Shown: positions 45,122 to 53,839 of the stretch, piece after piece
How the letters are laid out: every line of letters starts with the position of its first letter
How positions within the stretch are numbered: the stretch's first letter is position 1
Source of the DNA: an uncultured Oligoflexia bacterium
Lineage (GTDB): Bacteria > Bdellovibrionota > Bacteriovoracia > Bacteriovoracales > Bacteriovoracaceae
DNA: 54,452 bases
NCBI GenBank assembly: GCA_937120495.1
Contig: CAKZJW010000133.1
Span: 1 to 54,452 of the forward strand
Direction: 5' to 3'
Made by a program: the position numbers and the translations under genes
The notes under the pieces: model-generated
Database searches by the model: none
Seen by the model: the letters and a program-made list of their open reading frames with translations, nothing else
Told to the model about the DNA's origin: nothing

Positions 45122-45150
45122 AGAATACACGAGCGACTAAGTTTCTTCAA
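45122..45150 (-). promoter_or_regulatory. Candidate lepA promoter
   Basis: Minus-strand TTGAAG (45145-45150) and TATTCT (45122-45127) are 17 bp apart, about 30 bp upstream of the lepA ATG. Each is four of six to consensus. Confidence 0.45.
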
Positions 45151-45257
45151 CTAAGCATATGTAAGTTGTTTGAATTTTTAATTTGGAACCAGAAGTTAAC
45201 GCATCTCAAGAAACATGTTTTTCTAATAGCTTATAAATAACTATGCTGCATATCAGC

Positions 45258-46436
45258 TTAAACGAACATCTCTGTCGATAAAATCATCATATAATAATCC
45301 AAAGAGGACTCTTTAGCCCTAATAGGGATTACGTTTGCGTACCCATTGAAGACTTCAACTTCTTTTTCAACATCAATTGCTTCACCTTCGTCGTCTTCCA
45401 TCTCAATTTTTTTCTTACGAGTGATAATAACTTCGGCGTTTTCAATTTTTGATCTTCTCTTAAGGGCTAACTCATAAGCTTCTTTAATACTTGTTGGAAT
45501 TGAGGTATCAGCCATGTGCTTACTCAATATATCTTCAGATTCTACATCCAAAACTTTATACATCTGGTTGTTAAGATATATTAGCTCACCTTTAGCATTG
45601 GCGATTAAAACATTTTTTCTAATCATATTTGCAAGGATATCAAATTTTCTATGCTCAACTGAAATTCTATCAGTCCGAAGCTCTTCGAAATATTTCATAT
45701 TGGTAATCATTTTATTGATCTCAGAGGCTAACTCTCCAATCTCATCGTCTTGATTGTAGTAAATACTTACATCAAAATTACAATCTTGAAGCTCTCTAAC
45801 GGCATCGTTAATCTTTTTAAATGGCAGAGCAATTCTTCCAGGAATAACAAGACTCATAAGAATAGTTATTAAGAATGTTATGATTAAAACAATAAGCATA
45901 TATCTTCTGGTTTCAGAAATAATTGATTTTATTTGCTTATCTCTTTGCTCATTTTGATAATACTGCATATCTTGAAATTCAGAGAATGCATCTAGAATTT
46001 TATCCGCAAGCTCCCCTATGGTGTAGATCCCTGCTTTATCCCTATTATTAAATAAGGAGACTTTACTTAAGAGTGTTTTAAGAGAGTCAACATACCCAAT
46101 CATTTTTGAAATAGTTGTTTTAACCTCAACCTCTTTATAAAAAGAATCTAGTCTTTGAAGCTGTGAATGAAATCCATCACAAAGAGAGTTTAATTTATCA
46201 AGATCTTCTTCATTCGCTTGCTTTGTAAGTATCTTTTTTTGCATCTTTAGAATTGAAACAGCTGAAATTCTAACTTCATCAGTTAAAAGGCTTACTTGAT
46301 TTGTATTATTAGTAATATCTTCAATTTGTTTATTAAGTGAATTTAGAAAATAAAATACAGTAAAACCAATTGCCAAGACCATTGCATTGGCCAAGACAAA
46401 ACTTCCTGAAATTCTTTTTTTAAGTGATATATTCAT
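45258..46436 (-). CDS. Membrane HAMP-PAS sensor without output domain
   Basis: A 392-residue membrane protein: TM1 (about 14-33), a periplasmic helical bundle (about 35-175), TM2 (about 179-199), HAMP (about 200-250) and a PAS-like domain (about 262-385, including NVLIANAKGELIYLNNQMYKVL). It has no kinase, receiver or methyl-accepting output. It starts with a TAATG junction after ktrA and so lies in the potassium-uptake operon. It may sense ionic or envelope status and contact KtrA (inference). Confidence 0.85.
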   Translation of the reverse strand: MNISLKKRISGSFVLANAMVLAIGFTVFYFLNSLNKQIEDITNNTNQVSLLTDEVRISAVSILKMQKKILTKQANEEDLDKLNSLCDGFHSQLQRLDSFYKEVEVKTTISKMIGYVDSLKTLLSKVSLFNNRDKAGIYTIGELADKILDAFSEFQDMQYYQNEQRDKQIKSIISETRRYMLIVLIITFLITILMSLVIPGRIALPFKKINDAVRELQDCNFDVSIYYNQDDEIGELASEINKMITNMKYFEELRTDRISVEHRKFDILANMIRKNVLIANAKGELIYLNNQMYKVLDVESEDILSKHMADTSIPTSIKEAYELALKRRSKIENAEVIITRKKKIEMEDDEGEAIDVEKEVEVFNGYANVIPIRAKESSLDYYMMILSTEMFV

Positions 46437-47131
46437 TAACTCTCCGCAAGCTCTGCAAATAACTTATTAAAATTCTCTTCACTACCAACCAATACGACAA
46501 TATCGTCAGCTTCAATAACATCCATTGGAAGTGGACTATCATTTATCTCAACTTTAAAGGCTGATTTTCCTTCTTCTGTTATATAAGGAACTCTTTTTTG
46601 AAGTCCAACTATATTTAATGAGTAATGCTGTCTAATTTGAGACTCTACTAAAGTCTTACCTTCATATTTTTTACCTAAACGAATCTCAACAATTGAATAA
46701 CCAGCTGCGAAGTTATACCTTTGTAAAACGTGAGGTGCAACAATTTTTGAAGCAACAATTTCTCCCATCTCCTCTTCGACTTTAACAATCTCACTGGCAC
46801 CAATCTCATTTAAAACGTGTTCATGAAGTTTATTTGTAGCCCTAGCAATAATTTTACCAACACCTAACTTTCTAAGCATGGCCACTGCCAGTATACTCAT
46901 TTTAATATCATCACCAATTGCAACAATTGCAACATCGACATCAGAAATATTTGTAGATCTAATTGCTTTTTCTTCTGTAACATCAACACATATTGCATGG
47001 GTTACTCTATCTTTAATTTTATCAACTAGTTCTTGATCACTATCAATTGCAATAACTTCAGCTCCTTTTTCAAATAATCTAGTAGCCGTTTTTGCTCCGA
47101 ATGTACCTAAACCAATAACTGTAACAATCAT
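46436..47131 (-). CDS. ktrA: Potassium uptake regulator KtrA (RCK)
   Basis: A 231-residue cytoplasmic RCK protein. The Rossmann N-terminal half has GLGTFGAKTATRL, then an RCK-C domain. It gates the membrane subunit in response to nucleotides. It follows ktrB by 3 bp and ends with TAATG into the HAMP-PAS gene. Confidence 0.94.
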   Translation of the reverse strand: MIVTVIGLGTFGAKTATRLFEKGAEVIAIDSDQELVDKIKDRVTHAICVDVTEEKAIRSTNISDVDVAIVAIGDDIKMSILAVAMLRKLGVGKIIARATNKLHEHVLNEIGASEIVKVEEEMGEIVASKIVAPHVLQRYNFAAGYSIVEIRLGKKYEGKTLVESQIRQHYSLNIVGLQKRVPYITEEGKSAFKVEINDSPLPMDVIEADDIVVLVGSEENFNKLFAELAES

Positions 47132-47134
47132 AAT

Positions 47135-48874
47135 CTATCCTATTAGAACCCTTCCATCTGGGTATTCAATTTTTCCTGATGCTTGTTTCTTTTGTCCAAT
47201 TGCAAGAGCAAGTGTTAATGGCCCAACTCTACCTATGAACATTAAAACAATTAAACATAATTTACCTGCAGCAGTTAAATATGGTGTCACCCCAAGAGAT
47301 AACCCTACTGTTGCAAACGCACTAACGACCTCAAAAAAGAGAGCTAAAAATCCTTGTTCAGTTTCTATTCGCATGACGAGTAAAACAAAAAAGGAGACAA
47401 TCATTAGAGATATAACAATGATCGCCGTTGCACGAACAACAACGATATTTGGAACTGTTCTGTCAAAAAATTCTACTCGGTCCTTACCTCTTAAAGTGGC
47501 TTTTACCGACTGAAATAAGATGGCAAAAGTTGTTGTCTTAATACCACCACCTGTTGAGCCTGGACTCGCTCCAATAAACATTATTAAACAAAATAAATAA
47601 AGTGTATGCGGGTGTAAATCATTCAACGGAATCGAGTTAAACCCAGCTGTTCTTGTTGTTATTGATTGAAATACTGAAACTTGAAGTTGTTCAAAAAGGC
47701 CCATTCCATTTAGACCATGAATATACTCACTGAAGAATATATAAACGGCTACAAGAACAATAAGGAAAAAGTTTGTTACAAAAACAATTTTTGAATGAAC
47801 ACTTAAATTTACAATTTTTCTTTTCTTAAAAAGAATTGACTCAAGCTCTTTTATTACAATAAAACCAAGACCTCCCAAAACAATCAAAGTTCCAATCGTT
47901 CCTTGAATAAGAGGACTATTTGAAAAGTTTTCTAAAGAATTATTAAATAGTGCAAACCCTGCATTACAAAAAGCAGATATACTGTGAAAGAAACCATAAT
48001 ACAGCGCCTCTCCGAATTCATATCCTTCTAGACTAAAGCCAATCGTTAAAATAATTGCGCCAAATAATTCAATAACAAGCGTGTATTTTATAATATCAAC
48101 GATCATTGCAACTAAATCTTCAAAAGATGAAATATCTAAAAGGTCTTGCATCATAACTTGATTTTTTACTGCCAGTGATTTTCCTAAGAGAATTGTCATC
48201 GACGAAGAAAGTGTCATAAATCCAAGTCCACCAATTTGAATAAGAAGTAGAGCTATAATTTGTCCAATAAAACTAAAGTTATCAGTTAAGGAAAGTGTCG
48301 AAAGGCCCGTTACACAAGTTGCACTTGTCGCCGTAAAGAAAGCATCAATAAGAGGTATTTCTTTTCCATCAGCGGCCGAGATAGGAAGAGCCAACAATAG
48401 TGTTCCAACTAAAATAATTCCAGAAAATGACAGGATAACAATTTGAGCTGGGGCAAGCTTTAACCTATCTATAAGAGTTAAGTTTCCTTCTGCTTTAACA
48501 ACTGTATTTCCATCGGGTTTATTCTTTACTTCATACAAAGAAAGTATTGTTGAAAAAAGATGTACAGCACAAAGCCAAAAACAAAACTCTGTATCCCCAT
48601 AAGTTATTAATAGTGGTACAAAAATAATAAGTGAAAATATATTCTTTCGAACAAAGTCATCAACGCTATCCGCCTTAAAAAAGAAAGTCACGATTGAAAA
48701 TAAAACAAATAATGGTGCTGTATAGGTAAATACATTTAAAGCGAGATCAATGAGATCATTACTTAAAAATCCAAAAGAAATCTTATTGGAGTTGCGTACG
48801 GAGAACAAAACGAGAAACATCCCATTTAACATTAACTCCAAAACAAATGGTAATTTGTGATATAGTTTATTCAT
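47135..48874 (-). CDS. ktrB: Potassium transporter membrane subunit KtrB/TrkH
   Basis: A 579-residue TrkH-family protein with an extra N-terminal membrane region of roughly 130 residues. The four pore loops are recognisable, including TATSATCVTGLSTLS, SISAFCNAGFALF and GSTGGGIKTTTFA. It pairs with ktrA to form a K+ uptake system. It is first in the three-gene operon. Confidence 0.94.
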   Translation of the reverse strand: MNKLYHKLPFVLELMLNGMFLVLFSVRNSNKISFGFLSNDLIDLALNVFTYTAPLFVLFSIVTFFFKADSVDDFVRKNIFSLIIFVPLLITYGDTEFCFWLCAVHLFSTILSLYEVKNKPDGNTVVKAEGNLTLIDRLKLAPAQIVILSFSGIILVGTLLLALPISAADGKEIPLIDAFFTATSATCVTGLSTLSLTDNFSFIGQIIALLLIQIGGLGFMTLSSSMTILLGKSLAVKNQVMMQDLLDISSFEDLVAMIVDIIKYTLVIELFGAIILTIGFSLEGYEFGEALYYGFFHSISAFCNAGFALFNNSLENFSNSPLIQGTIGTLIVLGGLGFIVIKELESILFKKRKIVNLSVHSKIVFVTNFFLIVLVAVYIFFSEYIHGLNGMGLFEQLQVSVFQSITTRTAGFNSIPLNDLHPHTLYLFCLIMFIGASPGSTGGGIKTTTFAILFQSVKATLRGKDRVEFFDRTVPNIVVVRATAIIVISLMIVSFFVLLVMRIETEQGFLALFFEVVSAFATVGLSLGVTPYLTAAGKLCLIVLMFIGRVGPLTLALAIGQKKQASGKIEYPDGRVLIG

Positions 48875-48924
48875 AATATTATTAATATTTTACGGCATTT
48901 TAAAATTTTTACACCTGAGAAAAA

Positions 48925-50025
48925 ATGACTATTATCAATAAGATAGAATTTATAATTGACCATATTGATCCACTAGGACAAGGCGTCTTCAAAGATGGGG
49001 AAAACATATACTTCATCCCAAAAACTCTACCAGGTGAGTCAGGTACAGCAAAAATCTTAAAAAGAAAAAAGGGAGTTCATTTTTGTGAACTCATTAGCCT
49101 ATCTAAACAGTCGGATAAAAGAGAAAAGCCACTTTGCTCTCACTTTTCTGAGTGCCAAGGATGTCATTTCCTCCACACTGACTACGAGAGCGAAATTAAC
49201 TATAAACTAGCAAGTTTTAAAAGAATGCTTACTCCTCTAAACACTGAAGTGGCAGTAGAAACAATTCTCTGTTCAAAAAGAGTTGGCTACCGGAATAGAA
49301 TTCAACTTCACTATAATAAAAAAGTAAAAATGCTTGGATTTATAAATCCAAAAAATAATCGAATTGTTCCCGCTCCTTCGTGTGAAATTGCAACAGATTC
49401 GATTAGAACTGAGGTTGAAAAACTATATGATAATAAAAATTGGTTAGAACTTGCACCAAAAGAACCCAAAGGCCATGTTGAAATATATGAATCCCCAGAG
49501 GGACTTAAAATCAACTGGAATAAACGTTACTCGAGCGGTGGTTTTACCCAAGTAAATAATGAAATGAACTTAAAGCTCAAAGAATCTCTAAATTCTACAT
49601 TAAAAGAGCTAAATCCAAGTTCAATTCTTGATTTATTTGGCGGTGGTGGTAATTTATCAGAGAGTTATCCACAAAATCGAATCGTTGTTGATATTTATAA
49701 CGAGAAAATGCCTTCAAATTTTATCAGCCTAAACTTACACGAAGAAGGTTGTCTTGAAACCTTCATGGACAAAGACAGTTCAACTTTTGACACTATAATA
49801 GTGGATCCACCAAGAGCTGGTTTCCCAGATTTTTCATCTTGGATGGAGCACTTTTTACCGCAAAATATCGTCTATATCAGCTGCCATCCACAAACTATGG
49901 TTAGAGACTTAAGAAAGCTTCTCTCTAATGAAAAGTACAGAATTTCCAAAGCTCAAATGCTTGATTTATTTCCAAGTACATTTCATTTTGAAGCAATGAT
50001 TGTTTTAGAAAAAGTAGCTAATTAA
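48925..50025 (+). CDS. 23S/tRNA m5U methyltransferase (TrmA/RlmD family)
   Basis: A 366-residue TrmA/RlmCD-family enzyme. An N-terminal TRAM-like domain comes first. Fe-S cluster cysteines are likely at C71, C77, C80 and C153 (CSHFSECQGC...APSCEI). The SAM domain has LDLFGGGGNLS, then DPPRAG (about 294-299), catalytic C320 in YISCHPQT and E356 near the C terminus. The usual SCNP is SCHP here. It methylates uridine in rRNA or tRNA; the exact target cannot be read from the sequence. Confidence 0.93.
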   Translation: MTIINKIEFIIDHIDPLGQGVFKDGENIYFIPKTLPGESGTAKILKRKKGVHFCELISLSKQSDKREKPLCSHFSECQGCHFLHTDYESEINYKLASFKRMLTPLNTEVAVETILCSKRVGYRNRIQLHYNKKVKMLGFINPKNNRIVPAPSCEIATDSIRTEVEKLYDNKNWLELAPKEPKGHVEIYESPEGLKINWNKRYSSGGFTQVNNEMNLKLKESLNSTLKELNPSSILDLFGGGGNLSESYPQNRIVVDIYNEKMPSNFISLNLHEEGCLETFMDKDSSTFDTIIVDPPRAGFPDFSSWMEHFLPQNIVYISCHPQTMVRDLRKLLSNEKYRISKAQMLDLFPSTFHFEAMIVLEKVAN

Positions 50026-50062
50026 TTTTACAATCAGCAGCAAAAAAAACTAAAATATAGGT

Positions 50063-50890
50063 ATGAAAAACTTATTATTACTACCTATTTTATTATTACT
50101 TTTAACTGCCTGTAGTTCTACTAAAAAGAAGTCTGTAGAAAATAAAAGAGCACAACTCTTTTATGATCAAGGTACTAATAATCTTTACAATAAAGACTAT
50201 ACTGAAGCTCTTAAAAATCTTCTTGAAGCTTATAAGTATTCACCAAATGACACAAAAATATTGAACAACTTGGGAATGGCATATTACTTTAAAAAAAGTG
50301 TTAACAATGCAAAGTCATTCTTGAAGAGATCTCTAGAGGTTGATCCAAAAAACTCTGATGCTCGAATGAATTACGCTAGTATCCTTGTAGAGGAAAAAAA
50401 ATATTCTGATGCAAAGGTACAATACGATAGAATTTTAAAAAATCTTATTTATAGTAAACAATTTAAAACATTTCATAATTTAGCGAAGATTGAGCTAAAG
50501 CAAAATAACACAGCGAAAGCCATTAGCTACTTAAAAGAAAGTATTAAGTCTAATGAAAACTATTGTCCTGCGTTTTTCCAACTTGGGAAGATTCAATTTG
50601 AAAGAGGCCAGTACAAAAAAGCTGAAAGAAACTTTAAAGAAGCAGGAATGGGACTTTGTTACAAACTACCTGAGCCAAGATTCTTTAGAGCAAAAGCCCT
50701 TGTTAAGATGAACCAATACTTTGAAGCAGCTCAAATATTGGAAGAAATGACTGAGACGTTTGCTATGACAAAATGGGAAACAATAGCGAGAAGAGGATTG
50801 AATAAAGTTAAAGGTATTCACAATAAAAAAACTCTAGATACTCTTGAGGCAAAAAATACCGGAAAGACCATCACTTCCCCAGACTTTTAA
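50063..50890 (+). CDS. TPR lipoprotein
   Basis: A 275-residue exported lipoprotein with lipobox LLTACSS, then several tetratricopeptide repeats (for example NNLYNKDYTEALKNLLEAY, NNLGMAYYFKKSVNNAK, FFQLGKIQFERGQYKKAE). The layout recalls PilF/PilW pilus-assembly lipoproteins. A pilus role is possible but not shown by neighbours. AGG precedes ATG. Confidence 0.85.
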   Translation: MKNLLLLPILLLLLTACSSTKKKSVENKRAQLFYDQGTNNLYNKDYTEALKNLLEAYKYSPNDTKILNNLGMAYYFKKSVNNAKSFLKRSLEVDPKNSDARMNYASILVEEKKYSDAKVQYDRILKNLIYSKQFKTFHNLAKIELKQNNTAKAISYLKESIKSNENYCPAFFQLGKIQFERGQYKKAERNFKEAGMGLCYKLPEPRFFRAKALVKMNQYFEAAQILEEMTETFAMTKWETIARRGLNKVKGIHNKKTLDTLEAKNTGKTITSPDF

Positions 50891-50920
50891 TTTCTCCTAT
50901 CTTTGCTATCATATTGAAAT

Positions 50921-52174
50921 ATGGAAAATACAACAATAGGAGAACTACTAAAAAGTTCTCGTGAAGCACAAAATTTATCTTTAAAAGAAGTTTCTCAAAA
51001 AACGAAGATCAATATAAATATTCTTCGGCACCTAGAAGCGAATCGAATAAGCGAACTACCTTATAAAACATATGTCCGAGGTTTTGTTAAAACATATGCA
51101 AAACTTGTTGGTATTGCTGATCAAGATGCAATCTCTTCATTAGATTTTACCTATGGTGACCTATCTGGATCTGAAAAGTTATTTGCACCCAAAATTCAAG
51201 AAGAAGACGAAGAGAAAGCAAAAAAAGAAGAAACAAAAGATATTCAAAATAATATTAAAAGTATCGTTTCATCAATGATCGATAAAAGAGTCCTATATGG
51301 GATTGCAACAATTGTTCTTATCGTACTAATTGGTAAGGCCGTAGGATCATTTTTTAATCAATTATCTAATGAACAAGTAAAAATGGTTAAGAAAGAAAAA
51401 GTTATTGAACCAAAGGCTGAAGTAAAAAAAGTTACTGACACTTCAGTTGAATCTAAAAGTACTGATAAAGAGAAAAAAGATAAAGAAGCAAAGCTAGCTA
51501 AAGAAAAATCTGACAAAGAGAAAAAAGAAAAAGAAGCAAAGCTTGCTAAAGAGAAAAAAGAAAAAGAAGCAAAGCTTGCTAAAGAAAAAGCGAATAAAGA
51601 GAAAAAAGATAAAGAAGCAAAGCTTGCTAAAGAAAAATCTGACAAAGAGAAAAAAGAAAAAGAAGCAAAGCTTGCTAAAGAAAAAACTGACAAGAAAGAA
51701 GAAAAGAAAAAAGTAGTAAACTTGAATGGAAAATTTCCAAAAGTAGACTTCTATCCAGCTCCAACTAGAATGTTCTCAATCGTTAAAGATGCTAAAGAAA
51801 ATTCAGATACAAGTATCCTACCCGCACGTTTTAAAAATGCTGTTGAAAAAGACAAAGAGAATGTTTACATCAGAGCCGTTGATGGTGCGACATGGATTAG
51901 CTACCAATCAGACGAAGAAAAAATTAGACGCTTTGTTCTAAAAGAAGGACGCTCTGTTTTAATTAAAGGAAAAAAGATTCTTTTATTTATGGGTAATGTA
52001 AATGTAGCTAGAATTTTTTATAATAATCAATTAATCAAAGCACCGACGAAGTCTGGAGTAAAGTCTCTAATCTTTCCCCAGTCTGAGGCACAGAATCACG
52101 AGCTTCCATTATTTCCTTCTTACAAAGGTGTACCCTACAAAGCAGACGTTTATAAAGCTAATATGCAAGAATAG
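50921..52174 (+). CDS. RodZ-like HTH membrane protein with Lys-rich linker
   Basis: A 417-residue protein. It has an N-terminal HTH_25 domain (IGELLKSSREAQNLSLKEVS... and ELPYKTYVRGFVKTYAKLVG), a membrane helix (about 124-142), a periplasmic Lys/Glu linker made of repeats (about 182-262), then a C-terminal domain resembling DUF4115 (YIRAVDGATWISYQSD...). RodZ links MreB to the cell-wall machinery. The long repeat linker is unusual. Confidence 0.85.
   Translation: MENTTIGELLKSSREAQNLSLKEVSQKTKININILRHLEANRISELPYKTYVRGFVKTYAKLVGIADQDAISSLDFTYGDLSGSEKLFAPKIQEEDEEKAKKEETKDIQNNIKSIVSSMIDKRVLYGIATIVLIVLIGKAVGSFFNQLSNEQVKMVKKEKVIEPKAEVKKVTDTSVESKSTDKEKKDKEAKLAKEKSDKEKKEKEAKLAKEKKEKEAKLAKEKANKEKKDKEAKLAKEKSDKEKKEKEAKLAKEKTDKKEEKKKVVNLNGKFPKVDFYPAPTRMFSIVKDAKENSDTSILPARFKNAVEKDKENVYIRAVDGATWISYQSDEEKIRRFVLKEGRSVLIKGKKILLFMGNVNVARIFYNNQLIKAPTKSGVKSLIFPQSEAQNHELPLFPSYKGVPYKADVYKANMQE
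51470..51690 (+). repeat. In-frame tandem repeats in RodZ-like gene
   Basis: The linker codes for repeats of DKEKKDKEAKLAKEKS. A stretch of about 80 bp at 51470 recurs almost perfectly at 51599, 129 bp (43 codons) apart. One unit is shortened. Such in-frame repeats can change length between strains without breaking the gene. Confidence 0.85.
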
Positions 52175-52180
52175 TTTTTC

Positions 52181-53167
52181 TTAATAAACTAAGCGATCAA
52201 TTTCATTAATAATTTGTCTTTGAATATCTGAAGACTGATCTAAATCAGCATGAGACTCTGGACGAAGAAAGTTTTCAACTTTGGTTGTTTTATAATTTAT
52301 TGCAATGTTTGCACTATCATCCATCCAACCATTATCAGCTGTTAAGTAATTTTTATTCGCTAGTACATTTTCAGGAATAAAGTCATTATTAAATCCAATA
52401 GAGTTTAGCGTTACAAGCATATCAACTCGTCTAAATCTATTGTCTAATGTATTGAGTTCTTGCGCAATTTCAACAGCCGTATCAGCTCCTAAACCATGGC
52501 CAACTAAAACAACAGGTTGATTCTCTTTTCTAGTCTTAATCTCATCAATCATTTCTTCTTTTTGATTCCAACTATAAAGTCTCGCGGGTTTTACTGCATC
52601 AGTCATAGACTTCATACCATCTTCAATGAGATCAAAGTCAAATGCACGCAAACCCCCGATAAAGAAAACAGCTGGTTTCTCTATCGAATTTTCTTTTTTT
52701 ACTTCAATTATTTTTTTAGCTGTTAAATGTGCAACATTTTCTTCAACCATTTGATTTATGTAGTGTCCAAAAAAGCGTCTAGGTATAAAGAGGTCTTCCC
52801 ATTGATTATTTTGTATAGCGTCACTATGAATCTCTAACCATTTTTTAGATAAAATACCACCTTCATTTTTATATTCCTTAATAAGCCAATCTTTGTTTTT
52901 ATTTAGCCATACTAAAAACTCACTTAACTCTGGTTCTGGTAAAAAATTCCTTAATGAAGTAATTAATAGGGTAGAAGAGCCAGACCTTGTTCCGTATGGG
53001 ATACCTGTATTAAATTCTGAAGATTTTTCAATTATATTTATAGATAAAACTTTTTTTAACCTAGGCCCTTTATTTATTAAAGTTAAGAAATTTAACAATG
53101 TAAATGAAGCAGAAATGCCAGAGCCTACAAAAGTTATATTAGATATTTTATTTTGAGTTGATAACAT
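52181..53167 (-). CDS. Fused FAD/NAD(P)-binding and alpha/beta-hydrolase-like protein
   Basis: A 328-residue protein that seems to join two folds. Residues 1-150 match an NAD_binding_9-like FAD/NAD(P) protein (VGSGISA, GIPYGTRSG...STLLITSLRNFLPEP, IPRRFFGHYI). Residues 160-328 look like an alpha/beta hydrolase (AVFFIGGLRAFDFDLIEDG, VVLVGHGLGADTAVEIA, H306 in SHADL). The nucleophile position is Gly225 (GGT), so the GxSxG is GHGLG. The role is unknown. It lies beside surface-glycan genes. Confidence 0.72.
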   Translation of the reverse strand: MLSTQNKISNITFVGSGISASFTLLNFLTLINKGPRLKKVLSINIIEKSSEFNTGIPYGTRSGSSTLLITSLRNFLPEPELSEFLVWLNKNKDWLIKEYKNEGGILSKKWLEIHSDAIQNNQWEDLFIPRRFFGHYINQMVEENVAHLTAKKIIEVKKENSIEKPAVFFIGGLRAFDFDLIEDGMKSMTDAVKPARLYSWNQKEEMIDEIKTRKENQPVVLVGHGLGADTAVEIAQELNTLDNRFRRVDMLVTLNSIGFNNDFIPENVLANKNYLTADNGWMDDSANIAINYKTTKVENFLRPESHADLDQSSDIQRQIINEIDRLVY

Positions 53168-53170
53168 TAA

Positions 53171-53812
53171 TTAAAGCTTTTTTGTTTTAATTACTTTTCC
53201 TGGATTCCCAACTAATGTTGTGTAATCTGGGACATCTTTTAGTACAATTGTACCTGCACCTATAGTACACCATTTTCCAATCTTAACTTTAGGAATTACA
53301 ACAGCGCCAACGCCGACATGGGATCCTTCTCCAACTTCTACATGGCCACATAAAGCAGCTTTAGGTGATATATGAGCAAAATCTCCAATAATATTATCAT
53401 GATCAATACTAGCTCCAGTATTTACTATAACATGTTTCCCTACCGTTGTGTTTGGTTGGATTATGGCTCCAGCAAAAACAACAGTCCCTTCTCCGATTTT
53501 TGAAGTAGGTGAAATTATTGCTGATTCATGAATGGCTTTCTCATATTTACATTTTAAAAATCCAGCTATTTCTGCTCTTTCAGAATTTATACCAATAGCA
53601 ATAATCACTGGGCTTCCTTCATGAGGGAATTTTTTTAAATCATCTCTAAGGCCCATGGCAACATTTTTTGAAGCATAATGAACATCTTTCGGTTTGTCAT
53701 CAAAAGTATCAGTTATGTCATAGCCGTTTTCAGTCAGCACTTCTTTTATAACTTGAGAGTGTCCGCCAGCACCATAAATTCGAGCTTGCTTATTATTCTT
53801 TAATTTATCCAT
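53171..53812 (-). CDS. PglD/NeuD-type sugar acetyltransferase
   Basis: A 213-residue protein with the N-terminal PglD_N segment (IYGAGGHSQVI) and a left-handed beta-helix of hexapeptides (VIVNTGASIDHDN, HVEVGEGSHVGVGAVVIP, GAGTIVLKDVPD). Such enzymes acetylate UDP-sugars for glycan synthesis. It follows the sugar transferase by 27 bp on the same strand. Confidence 0.9.
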   Translation of the reverse strand: MDKLKNNKQARIYGAGGHSQVIKEVLTENGYDITDTFDDKPKDVHYASKNVAMGLRDDLKKFPHEGSPVIIAIGINSERAEIAGFLKCKYEKAIHESAIISPTSKIGEGTVVFAGAIIQPNTTVGKHVIVNTGASIDHDNIIGDFAHISPKAALCGHVEVGEGSHVGVGAVVIPKVKIGKWCTIGAGTIVLKDVPDYTTLVGNPGKVIKTKKL

Positions 53813-53839
53813 AATTTGGGTTTATCTATAATATACTGA

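Noticed and set aside
51470..51690. The repeats as a CRISPR array
   Set aside because: They are in-frame protein repeats without variable spacers, and no cas genes are near.
51358..51693. A Ser/Phe-rich open frame opposite the RodZ-like repeats
   Set aside because: It is the reverse reading of the Lys/Glu repeats and is explained by base composition.
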